This document shows positions 1-7,826 of a stretch of DNA of 64,000 nt, piece after piece (the first letter of the stretch is position 1; the number at the start of each line of letters is the position of its first letter). The notes beneath the pieces are model-generated. The model was not told the origin of the DNA, did no database searches, and saw nothing but the letters and a program-made list of their open reading frames with translations. This DNA comes from Archangiaceae bacterium (lineage in GTDB: Bacteria > Myxococcota > Myxococcia > Myxococcales > Myxococcaceae). A program made the position numbers and the translations under genes. Location of the stretch: the NCBI GenBank assembly GCA_016879935.1, contig JAACJQ010000420.1, positions 39,120-103,119 of the forward strand, written 5' to 3'.

Positions 1-1
1 T

Positions 2-109
2 TTCTTCACGGGCGTCGAGCTGAAATCGAGCCTGCAGGAGACCAACTCGACCACCGGCAAAGCGGCGGTGAAGTTCGAGCTCTCGATGACCGCCAACTAC
101 GCGACGTGA
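2..109 (+). CDS. pilN: PilN C-terminus (type IV pilus alignment subcomplex), partial
   Basis: Only the last 35 codons lie in the window, ending at a TGA at 107-109, so no domain can be seen in full. The identity is inferred from position: it ends 3 bp before pilO in a pilO-pilP-pilQ series, and PilN is the usual gene there. The C-terminal residues (VELKSSLQE, then VKFELSMTANY) fit the terminal beta strands of the periplasmic ferredoxin-like domain of PilN. PilN pairs with PilO in the inner-membrane alignment complex that connects the pilus motor to the PilQ secretin. Confidence 0.8.
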   Translation, partial: FFTGVELKSSLQETNSTTGKAAVKFELSMTANYAT

Positions 110-112
110 CCC

Positions 113-709
113 ATGGAACAACTCCTCGAACGCGTCAACAAGTTGCCCCTCGCCGCCAAGGCGGGCGTGATCATCGGTCTGATCATCCTCGTCACGGCTG
201 GTACCTGGTTCCTCGTCATTCAGGACACCGAAGCCACGATCGAATCGCTGCGCAGCCAGCAGGTCACCCTCGACCAGACTTACGCTGAGAAGAAGGAGAT
301 CGCTGACAACCTGATCGAGCGGCGGCGCGAGATGGACCAGCTCGAGCAGCGCCTGCAAGACGCGCTCACCGAGCTGCCGACCGAGAAGAACATCGACGAG
401 CTGCTCGCGGCGCTGAACGACCTCGGCAAGAAGGCCGGCCTCGAGATCACGAAGGTGGTGCCGGGGAATGAGGCGAACGAAGCGTTCTTCGCCCGCATTC
501 CCATCGTGATGGCGGTGAAGGGCAACTACCACGAGATCGCCGTCTTCCTGCAGGAGATCTCCCAGATGAAGCGCATCGTGAACGTCAACAACCTGAAGCT
601 CGGAACGCCCGTGCTGAAGAACGAGAAGGTGACGCTCACCTCCGACTTCCTCGCGACGACGTTTCGCTTCGTGAACGCGAAGCCGGGCCCGGGAGGGGTG
701 AAGAAGTGA
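113..709 (+). CDS. pilO: PilO, type IV pilus inner-membrane alignment protein
   Basis: 198 residues, the usual size for PilO. One N-terminal membrane helix at about residues 18-38 (GVIIGLIILVTAGTWFLVI) is followed by a coiled-coil-like charged stretch at about 42-95 (ETIE..., KKEIADNLIERRREMDQLEQ) and a periplasmic ferredoxin-like domain containing the PilO signature region GNYHEIAVFLQEIS near 140-155. PilO forms heterodimers with PilN and binds the lipoprotein PilP, linking the cytoplasmic PilM ring to the PilQ secretin. The ATG lies 3 bp after the pilN stop, and the gene overlaps pilP by 4 bp (GTGA), so the cluster is probably translationally coupled. Confidence 0.95.
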   Translation: MEQLLERVNKLPLAAKAGVIIGLIILVTAGTWFLVIQDTEATIESLRSQQVTLDQTYAEKKEIADNLIERRREMDQLEQRLQDALTELPTEKNIDELLAALNDLGKKAGLEITKVVPGNEANEAFFARIPIVMAVKGNYHEIAVFLQEISQMKRIVNVNNLKLGTPVLKNEKVTLTSDFLATTFRFVNAKPGPGGVKK

Positions 710-1275
710 GAACTCTTCTCGTCATCAGCGCCGCCTCGGTCGCTTTGCTGGCCGTCGCCTGCGGAGAGCAGGGCACCACGACTCCGACCGCTGCGGTCGT
801 CGTCAAGCGGCCCGTCGCCGACGCAGGCGTCGCCACGGTCTCTTCAGCCGAGCCGTACCAGTACACCTACGTCGCCATGGGCAAGCGTGACCCGTTCCGC
901 GCTTCGACGATCGCGCAGGAGCCCGGACCCGAGAACAGCGGCAGGGACAAGAACGGAATCGGCGCCTGCGACGAGCCCCTCTGCCTGGTCGATCTCGACG
1001 AGCTCAAGCTGGTCGCCGTGGTGAGCGGCGACGCGAACCCCGTGGCGATGGTCGAAGATCGCTCCGGCGTCGGCCATGTGATCAGGCGGAACACGAAGGT
1101 CGGCAAGCAGGCAGGAAAAGTGACAGCCATCCTTCGTGACTGCATCGTAGTGACGTCCTTCGTGGTTGGGCCCGATGGTCGCTCTCAACCAAATCGGCAG
1201 AACCTCTGCGTGAGCACCGAGGGACAGGCGCCGAGTCAGATTCTCGACCTCATGAACGGAAAGACGCGAGAGTGA
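706..1275 (+). CDS. pilP: PilP, type IV pilus assembly lipoprotein
   Basis: 189 residues. The N-terminus is a lipoprotein signal with a lipobox ending in Cys19 (ALLAVAC). A low-complexity linker follows to about residue 60, then the conserved PilP motif GKRDPFRAS and the beta-rich C-terminal domain (LVDLDELKLVAVVSGDANPVAMVEDRSG...) known to dock onto the N0 domain of PilQ. The GTG start overlaps the pilO stop as GTGA. Role: inner-membrane-anchored bridge between PilN/PilO and the outer-membrane secretin. Gene order and motifs make the call secure. Confidence 0.95.
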   Translation: MRTLLVISAASVALLAVACGEQGTTTPTAAVVVKRPVADAGVATVSSAEPYQYTYVAMGKRDPFRASTIAQEPGPENSGRDKNGIGACDEPLCLVDLDELKLVAVVSGDANPVAMVEDRSGVGHVIRRNTKVGKQAGKVTAILRDCIVVTSFVVGPDGRSQPNRQNLCVSTEGQAPSQILDLMNGKTRE

Positions 1276-1307
1276 TCATGCGTGCATTTGCAATGGAGAC
1301 CCGGTCG

Positions 1308-3887
1308 ATGACTCGACTTGTCTGTGCCGTGCTGGGCGTCGTCTCGGCAGTGTCGTTCGCCGCCGAGCGCACCGAACTCTCTTCTCTGCGCCTGGCGCCG
1401 ACCGCCAGCGGCGTTTCGATTCGAGTCGACGCCTCGGCTGCGCCCGTGTTCACCGTCTTCCGGCTGCAGGAGCCCGACCGTCTCGTCGTCGACGTGTCGA
1501 ACGCGCTGCGGGGCTCGCTGGCCGGGCACTACGACGGCGTCGGGCCCGTGTCGGGCGTCGTCGTCTCTCAGTTCGTCGACGGGCAGCGCGAAGTGGCGCG
1601 CCTGCTGATCGGACTCGACCACGCCTCGAAGTACGACGTTCGCGCCGAGGGCTCGACCCTGCTGATCGTGGTCGACTCCGAGTCGCAGCCCGCGACTCCG
1701 GCGGTCATCGAGCAGCCTTCGCCGGCGCCCGAGAAGCAGGCCGCGCCCGCCGCTCCCGAGCCCGTCACCACTTCCGCCGAGCCCACGCCCGTGGTCGACG
1801 AGGTCGCCGTCGCGCGCCGCGGCTCGAAGGTCACCTCGGTGACCTACGCGAAGCACACCGTGATGCTGAAGACCGACGGCCCCGTCGCCCGCATCGAGAC
1901 CACCGAGCTCAAGAGCCCCGATCGTGTCGCCATCGACCTGATCGGCTTCTCGGGCCCGGTTCGTGGCCCGCGCGTCTCGGACAGCCTCGTTCGTGAGCTG
2001 CGGGTTGGCTCGAGCGACCGTCACTATCGCCTCGTGATCGAAGGGGCAGGGCGCCTTCCGGGCTACGCCGTCAAGCGCGTCGCCCAGGGCGTGTCGGTTG
2101 CCCTCCGTGAAGGTCGTGCGAACCCGGTCACTGAGACCGCAGAGATCGTGATCGACGGGAAGGCCGTTGGAGCCGAAGAGGCCGAGGTCGCGACCGTCGA
2201 GAACCTCACCTTCAAGGAGAACGGCGCCGGTGGCACGGTCGAAGTCGCGTTGTCGGGCCGCTGCGCGTGGAAGGTCGAGCGCCCCGACCCGCAGAGCGCC
2301 GTCTTGACGCTCGAGGGTGCACGGCTGCCCCGCAAGTTCGAGCGCAGCCTCGACACCGCCGATCTGCAGACCTCGGTGAAGCTCGTGAGCGCGTTCTCGG
2401 TCCCCGGCGGTGAAGGCAAGGTTCGCATCGTGGTCGCTTCGGGCGAGCCCCTTGCCGACGCAGTTTCGACGAAGCCCGGCCTGTTGAGCTGGGGCTTCAA
2501 GGCGAAGACGGCCAACGAGACGGTGAGCACCGAAGGTCGGGGAACCTCTGGCGTCTCGGTCGAGTCGTCGACGTTCGCCGTCGAGGGTGGCGCGCAGCGT
2601 GCTCGCTACGTCGGCAAGAAGGTCTCGTTCGAGTTCAAGGACATCGAGATTCACAACCTGCTGCGAATCATCGCGGAGATCTCGAAGAAGAACATCGTCG
2701 TGGCTGACGACGTGATCGGCAAGGTCACGATTCGCCTCCGCAATGTTCCATGGGATCAGGCGCTCGAGCTCATCCTCCGGTCGAAGTCGCTGGGCATGGA
2801 AGACCTGGGCAACATCATTCGTGTCGCGCCGCTTCAGAAGCTCGAAGACGAGGCGCGGTCGCGTGCCGAGCGCAAGAAGGCGGAGCGGACGCAGCGTGAA
2901 CTCTCGGTTCAGCTCGTTCCCGTGAACTACGCGACGGCCGACGAAATGTCGCAGCGCGTGAAGGAGATCCTCTCGGAGCGCGGCAACGTCACGGTCGACA
3001 CCCGCACCAACACGCTGATCGTTCGAGACCTGCCTGAGAACATGCAGCGCGTGCGGTCGCTGGTGGCCAGCCTCGACCTGCAGACACCGCAGGTGCTCAT
3101 CGAAGCGCGCATCGTCGAAGCCAACATTCGGCAGCAGCGTGAAATCGGTATTCAGTGGGGCGGTCAGTCGGTCATGAGCCAGGCCAGCGGCAACCCGACG
3201 GGTCTCCAGTTCCCCAACAACGTGGCCGTCACGGGCGGTATCCCGACCGGTGCGAACGCTGGTGTCTCCACGACTCCGAACTACGCCGTCAGCTTGCCAG
3301 TCGGTGCCCAGGACGGCTCCGGTGGTGCTCTCGGTCTCGTGTTCGGCAGCGCGGGCTCGGCTGCCACGCTCAACCTCCGCTTGTCTGCGCTCGAGTCGCA
3401 GGGCTCGGTGAAGACGCTCTCGGCTCCCCGCATCACGACGCTCGACAACCGCCAGGCCCGCATCGCTCAGGGTACGTCGATTCCGTTCAGCCAGGTGTCT
3501 GCGGCAGGCGCCAACACGGTGTTCGTCGACGCCATTCTGCAGCTCTCGGTCACCCCGCACATCACGCAGGACGGCTCGGTGCTGATGAACATCGCCGCGA
3601 GCAACAACCAGCCCGACCCCGCCAACGCCGGCGCCAACGGTCAGCCTGCCATCAGCCGCAAGGAAGCGCAGACCAACGTGCTCGTGAAGGACGGCGACAC
3701 GACGGTCATCGGTGGCATCTACGTTCGCCGTGGTTCGTCGTCCACGTCGGGCCTGCCGCTCCTCAGCAAGATTCCAATCATCGGCTTCTTCTTCCGTAAC
3801 TACCGCGAGCTGGACTCGAAGGACGAGCTGCTGATCTTCATCTCGCCCCGAATCCTCAACCGTCAGGCCGTCGCTCAGAATCTGTGA
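1308..3887 (+). CDS. pilQ: PilQ, type IV pilus outer-membrane secretin
   Basis: About 859 residues from this ATG, which has a good ribosome-binding site (GGAGAC at 1295-1300) and gives a clean signal peptide (MTRLVCAVLGVVSAVSFA). In-frame starts also exist at GTG 1272, overlapping the pilP stop, and ATG 1278. Numbered from GTG 1272, the domain order is: two AMIN domains (about 40-130 and 185-285) that bind peptidoglycan; an STN/N0 domain (VSFEFKDIEIHNLLRIIAEI..., about 450-520); an N1/NOLW domain (VQLVPVNYATADEMSQRVKEIL...); and the secretin barrel domain ending VIGGIYVRRGSSSTSGLPLL. The gene exports and retracts the pilus through the outer membrane and is essential for S-motility in myxobacteria. 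It is slightly overlapped at its 3' end by a possible GTG start of the next gene. Confidence 0.97.
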   Translation: MTRLVCAVLGVVSAVSFAAERTELSSLRLAPTASGVSIRVDASAAPVFTVFRLQEPDRLVVDVSNALRGSLAGHYDGVGPVSGVVVSQFVDGQREVARLLIGLDHASKYDVRAEGSTLLIVVDSESQPATPAVIEQPSPAPEKQAAPAAPEPVTTSAEPTPVVDEVAVARRGSKVTSVTYAKHTVMLKTDGPVARIETTELKSPDRVAIDLIGFSGPVRGPRVSDSLVRELRVGSSDRHYRLVIEGAGRLPGYAVKRVAQGVSVALREGRANPVTETAEIVIDGKAVGAEEAEVATVENLTFKENGAGGTVEVALSGRCAWKVERPDPQSAVLTLEGARLPRKFERSLDTADLQTSVKLVSAFSVPGGEGKVRIVVASGEPLADAVSTKPGLLSWGFKAKTANETVSTEGRGTSGVSVESSTFAVEGGAQRARYVGKKVSFEFKDIEIHNLLRIIAEISKKNIVVADDVIGKVTIRLRNVPWDQALELILRSKSLGMEDLGNIIRVAPLQKLEDEARSRAERKKAERTQRELSVQLVPVNYATADEMSQRVKEILSERGNVTVDTRTNTLIVRDLPENMQRVRSLVASLDLQTPQVLIEARIVEANIRQQREIGIQWGGQSVMSQASGNPTGLQFPNNVAVTGGIPTGANAGVSTTPNYAVSLPVGAQDGSGGALGLVFGSAGSAATLNLRLSALESQGSVKTLSAPRITTLDNRQARIAQGTSIPFSQVSAAGANTVFVDAILQLSVTPHITQDGSVLMNIAASNNQPDPANAGANGQPAISRKEAQTNVLVKDGDTTVIGGIYVRRGSSSTSGLPLLSKIPIIGFFFRNYRELDSKDELLIFISPRILNRQAVAQNL

Positions 3888-3901
3888 AAGGGACCCGTCT
3901 C

Positions 3902-4657
3902 ATGCGTCAGTTCAGCATTCTTCTGAGTCTGCTCACGGTCGTCGGCTGCACCAGCGGAACCTCGCCGATCTACGTCAGCAGGCTCCGCGCGCTCGACCCG
4001 CAAACCTGCGCTCCGCTCGCCGAAGAGTTCATCACCCCTGGCTTCGACCTCATCGACGTGGCGGCTGACCCGCAGGCGAGCGTCTTCGCCGTTCTGTCGG
4101 GTGGGGCCGACTTCTTCAGCAACCAGCCCGCGCAGACGGTTGGCACCCGCACCATCGCGCCCACGGGCCGAGACGGCGTGATGGTTCAGCGAATCGTGCT
4201 CCGGTACACCTCGAAGCCCCCAATTCCGGGTCTGGCCGCCTCGGTGACCGACACCATCTTCAAGACGGTCACCATCACCAAGGAGTCCGAAGAGGCCATC
4301 ATCACCGTGCCGCTCTTCGGGCCGAACGCCCGTGCCAAGCTTCGCAGCCTCGGCGCGAGCAACACCGACACGTATCAGTTCGTCTCGACCTTCGAGTTCC
4401 AGGGCGTGACGACGCAGAGCAACTTCGAGTTCAAGACGGGAGCCATTCCGGTTCCGATGACGCTCGTGAAGTCCGAGGTGACGTGCAGCCCTGAAGATCC
4501 CCGCCTCAAGCGCTTCACCACGCCTCAGACGTGCTTCTCGGCTGGCGTGAACAACCGCCTCGTCGGCAACACCGCCCTGTGCTGCAACGCCGGCATCGAC
4601 CCTGCCACGGGCCAACCAAGGATCACGGCCGAGGCTGGTTGTGACATTCTTCCCTAA
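3902..4657 (+). CDS. Predicted lipoprotein of the pil operon, unknown function
   Basis: 251 residues from ATG 3902 (GGGA just upstream); an in-frame GTG at 3884 overlaps the pilQ stop. The N-terminus MRQFSILLSLLTVVGC is a typical lipoprotein signal, giving Cys16 as the lipidated residue. The rest is beta-rich with no domain I recognise. It has a cluster of Cys residues near the C-terminus (TCFSAGVNNRLVGNTALCCN...AGCD) that could form disulfides. It sits between pilQ and a roadblock gene, its stop TAA sharing one base with the ATG of the next gene. The position suggests a periplasmic or outer-membrane partner of PilQ, but that is inference only. Confidence 0.8.
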   Translation: MRQFSILLSLLTVVGCTSGTSPIYVSRLRALDPQTCAPLAEEFITPGFDLIDVAADPQASVFAVLSGGADFFSNQPAQTVGTRTIAPTGRDGVMVQRIVLRYTSKPPIPGLAASVTDTIFKTVTITKESEEAIITVPLFGPNARAKLRSLGASNTDTYQFVSTFEFQGVTTQSNFEFKTGAIPVPMTLVKSEVTCSPEDPRLKRFTTPQTCFSAGVNNRLVGNTALCCNAGIDPATGQPRITAEAGCDILP

Positions 4658-5025
4658 TGTTCACTGAACACCTCAAGGCGATCGTCGAAGGCGTCGAAGG
4701 GGCCATCGCGTGCAGCGTGATGGGCTTCGATGGAATCTCGGTCGAGACGCTCCCGAAGGACATGCCCGAAGCCGCCCTCGAGATGGACATGCAGGCGGCG
4801 TGGGTCGAGTTCGCGAACCTGATGTCGCAGGCGAAGCAGACGGCCGAGACCCTGAAGACGGGGAAGGTCGCCGAGCTGTCGATCAACTCCGAGAAGGTGA
4901 TCACGCTGCTGCGCATGGTGAACCAGGACTACTTCCTGGTGCTCGGCATGTTGCCCACCGGCAACTACGGCAAGGCGCGCTATGTGATGCGCATCACCGC
5001 GCCCAAGGTTGCCAAAGAGCTCTGA
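4657..5025 (+). CDS. Roadblock/LC7 domain protein
   Basis: 122 residues, a single roadblock/LC7 fold from end to end: helix LKAIVEGVEGAIACSVMG, strands with the GxDGISVET turn, the central long helix (ALEMDMQAAWVEFANLMSQAKQTAET), then VITLLRMVNQDYFLVLGML. Roadblock proteins dimerise and bind or regulate Ras-like GTPases; MglB, the GAP of the myxobacterial polarity GTPase MglA, is the best-known example. This protein is not MglB itself, judging by its context next to the pil operon rather than beside mglA. The TAATG overlap with the upstream lipoprotein and the terminator downstream make it the last gene of the pil transcription unit, so a role in regulating pilus polarity is a reasonable inference. 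Confidence 0.85.
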   Translation: MFTEHLKAIVEGVEGAIACSVMGFDGISVETLPKDMPEAALEMDMQAAWVEFANLMSQAKQTAETLKTGKVAELSINSEKVITLLRMVNQDYFLVLGMLPTGNYGKARYVMRITAPKVAKEL

Positions 5026-5071
5026 CGCACGGGGCGTCAGCCCGAAAAGCCATTGCTTGCCCGGTCTGAGA

Positions 5072-5105
5072 GGTGGCGGTATGAGCCCGCCACCTTTTTT
5101 CTTTT
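5072..5105 (+). terminator. Intrinsic terminator closing the pil operon
   Basis: A perfect 8-bp GC-rich stem (GGTGGCGG at 5072-5079 with CCGCCACC at 5087-5094), a 7-nt loop, and a strong T tract (TTTTTTCTTTT at 5095-5105). It lies 46 bp after the roadblock gene and 12 bp before the efp start, so the efp mRNA must begin inside or very close to this element or arise by read-through. Confidence 0.9.
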
Positions 5106-5117
5106 CCCGAGGCGCAC

Positions 5118-5693
5118 ATGGCTGGAGTGATTGACACGTCGGATTTCCGCAAGGGTCTCAAGATCGAGATCGACGGCGAACCGTTCGAGATCGTTGAGTT
5201 TCAGCACGTGAAGCCCGGCAAGGGCTCGGCGTTCTGCCGCACCGTCTACCGCAGCCTCGTGTCTGGGCGTCAGCTCGAGAAGAACTTCAAGAGCGGTGAC
5301 AAGGTCGGTCGCCCCGACATCGAAGAGAAGGACATGCAGTACCTCTACAAGCAGGGCGACGAGTACCACTTCATGGAGAACAAGACGTTCGAGCAGACGT
5401 TCGTGCTCGACAGCGTCATCGGCGAGGCCCGCAACTACCTGAAGGAGAACCTGCCCACGCAGGTGCTCTTCTTCAACGGCAAGGCGATCGGCATCACGCT
5501 GCCCAACTCGGTCGAGCTCAAGGTCGTCAAGTGCGACCCCGGCGTGCGGGGCGACACGGTCTCTGGCGCGATGAAGCCTGCGACGCTCGAGTCGGGCTAC
5601 GAGGTGAACGTGCCCCTCTTCATCAACGAGGGCGACGTGCTGAAGATCGACACGCGCGACGGCAAGTACCTCACCCGCACTGCCACTGCCTGA
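5118..5693 (+). CDS. efp: Translation elongation factor P
   Basis: 191 residues, the normal EF-P length. It has the N-terminal KOW-like domain with the modification loop [10 protein letters not shown]. The tip residue is Lys35, as in E. coli-type EF-P that is modified by EpmA/EpmB, rather than the Arg of the EarP type. Two OB-fold domains follow, with the C-terminal signature [26 protein letters not shown] rescues ribosomes stalled at polyproline. Several neighbours carry proline runs (the AAA ATPase at about 12.1 kb, the TolA-like protein at about 28.3 kb), so the substrate is close at hand. It is followed 10 bp later by accB, probably in one operon. Confidence 0.97.
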   Translation: MAGVIDTSDFRKGLKIEIDGEPFEIVEFQHVKPGKGSAFCRTVYRSLVSGRQLEKNFKSGDKVGRPDIEEKDMQYLYKQGDEYHFMENKTFEQTFVLDSVIGEARNYLKENLPTQVLFFNGKAIGITLPNSVELKVVKCDPGVRGDTVSGAMKPATLESGYEVNVPLFINEGDVLKIDTRDGKYLTRTATA

Positions 5694-5703
5694 GTTCACT
5701 GCC

Positions 5704-6273
<570 letters not shown>

Positions 6274-6293
6274 GCACGTCAGCGGTTTGAACG

Positions 6294-6337
6294 GAGGAGC
6301 CGGCGCGCTGCAAAGCCCCGGCTCCTCGTCCATTTTT
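6294..6337 (+). terminator. Intercistronic hairpin between accB and accC (possible attenuator)
   Basis: A perfect 10-bp inverted repeat (GAGGAGCCGG at 6294-6303 and CCGGCTCCTC at 6318-6327) with a 14-nt loop, followed 5 nt later by TTTTT (6333-6337). The gap between stem and T run makes it a weaker terminator than the one at 5072. It could set the accB:accC ratio or protect the upstream mRNA. The accC ribosome-binding site GGGAGG follows directly. Confidence 0.55.
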
Positions 6338-6351
6338 CGAGGGAGGCTCCT

Positions 6352-7737
6352 GTGTTCAAGAAGGTCCTGATCGCGAACCGAGGCGAGATCGCGCTGCGCA
6401 TCATTCGTGCGTGCCGCGAGCTCGGCATTGCCACCGTCGCCGTTCACTCCACGGCCGACGCGAACTCGCTGCACGTGCGCTTCGCCGACGAGGCCGTGTG
6501 CATCGGGCCGCCGCCCTCGAAGGACAGCTACCTGAACGTGCCGGCGCTGCTCTCGGCCGCCGAGATCACCCGCGCCGACGCCATTCACCCGGGCTACGGC
6601 TTTCTGTCGGAGAACGCCGAGTTCGCCGAGGTCTGCGCGAAGTGCAGCATCGGCTTCATCGGCCCCAAGCCAGACGTCATTCGCCTCATGGGCAACAAGG
6701 TGCGCGCGAAGGAGGCGGCCCGCGAGGCAGGCCTGCCGCTGCTGCCGGGTTCGCCCGGCGTGCTGAAGAGCGCGGACGAGGCCGTCGAGGTCGCCAACGA
6801 GATCGGCTACCCGGTCATCTTGAAGGCTGCCGCGGGTGGTGGTGGCCGCGGCATGAAGATCGTTCGTGACGCGAAGTCGATCGCCAGCGCCTTCGCCACG
6901 GCCTCCGCCGAAGCGGTGGCGGCGTTCTCGAATGGCGACATGTACCTCGAGCGCTACGTCGAGAAGCCGCGCCACATCGAGATTCAGATCGTCGCCGACG
7001 TGTATGGCAACGTCGTGCACCTCGGAGAGCGTGAGTGCTCGGTGCAGCGCCGCCACCAGAAGCTCATCGAAGAGAGCCCGTCGCCCGGCGTGAGCCCTGC
7101 GTTGCGCGCCGAGATGGGCCGGGTCTCGGTCGAAGCGATGAAGCGCATCAACTACTCCAACGTGGGAACGATCGAGTTCCTCATGGACGAGAACGGGCGC
7201 TTCTATTTCATGGAGATGAACACCCGCATTCAGGTCGAGCACCCGGTGACCGAGCAGGTGACGGGCATCGATCTGCTCCGCACGCAGATCATGCTCGCGG
7301 CGGGTGAGAAGCTGCCCTTCACGCAAGAGCAGATCGTCATGAAGGGCGCCGCGATCGAGTGCCGCGTGAACGCCGAAGACCCGAGCACCTTTGCGCCCTG
7401 GCCGGGCAAGATCACCGCCTACAGCGCGCCGGGTGGCCTGGGCGTTCGCGTCGACTCGCTCGCCTACGAGAACTACGTCGTGCAGCCTCACTACGACTCG
7501 CTGGTCGCCAAGCTCATCGTCACGGCCGAAGATCGCCCCACGGCCATTCGCCGCATGAAGCGCGCGCTCGCCGAGTACGTGGTGCAGGGCATTCGCACGA
7601 ACATTCCGTTCCACCGGGCCGCCCTCGACGAAGACGCCTTCGTGCAGGGCGTCTACGACACCCGTTTTGTCGAGCAGATGCAGGCCTCTGAAGCGGGTAC
7701 CGCCCGACTGAAACGGGCCATCGAAGAGAGCCCGTAA
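6352..7737 (+). CDS. accC: Acetyl-CoA carboxylase, biotin carboxylase subunit
   Basis: 461 residues, near the typical 450. It starts with the canonical [20 protein letters not shown]. The order is: N-terminal domain; ATP-grasp domain with the glycine-rich loop [12 protein letters not shown] near 160-172 and the catalytic segment [16 protein letters not shown] near 285-300; and the biotin carboxylase C-terminal domain ([10 protein letters not shown]...). It carboxylates the biotin of AccB with bicarbonate and ATP. The GTG start at 6352 has a strong GGGAGG upstream. All active-site motifs look intact. Confidence 0.98.
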   Translation: MFKKVLIANRGEIALRIIRACRELGIATVAVHSTADANSLHVRFADEAVCIGPPPSKDSYLNVPALLSAAEITRADAIHPGYGFLSENAEFAEVCAKCSIGFIGPKPDVIRLMGNKVRAKEAAREAGLPLLPGSPGVLKSADEAVEVANEIGYPVILKAAAGGGGRGMKIVRDAKSIASAFATASAEAVAAFSNGDMYLERYVEKPRHIEIQIVADVYGNVVHLGERECSVQRRHQKLIEESPSPGVSPALRAEMGRVSVEAMKRINYSNVGTIEFLMDENGRFYFMEMNTRIQVEHPVTEQVTGIDLLRTQIMLAAGEKLPFTQEQIVMKGAAIECRVNAEDPSTFAPWPGKITAYSAPGGLGVRVDSLAYENYVVQPHYDSLVAKLIVTAEDRPTAIRRMKRALAEYVVQGIRTNIPFHRAALDEDAFVQGVYDTRFVEQMQASEAGTARLKRAIEESP

Positions 7738-7826
7738 CATTCTTGGAGGGTTCGATCGGCTCTGGTAGCGTTCTCGGCCGATAGTCTGTTGTTTTTCTTC
7801 GCGAAACCCGATTCCCCAAGAGCTTC

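Noticed and set aside
1236..3560. A 774-codon open frame on the minus strand opposite pilQ
   Set aside because: It is a shadow caused by high GC at third positions. Its product is rich in Arg, Asp and His with no domain, while the plus strand encodes an unmistakable PilQ.
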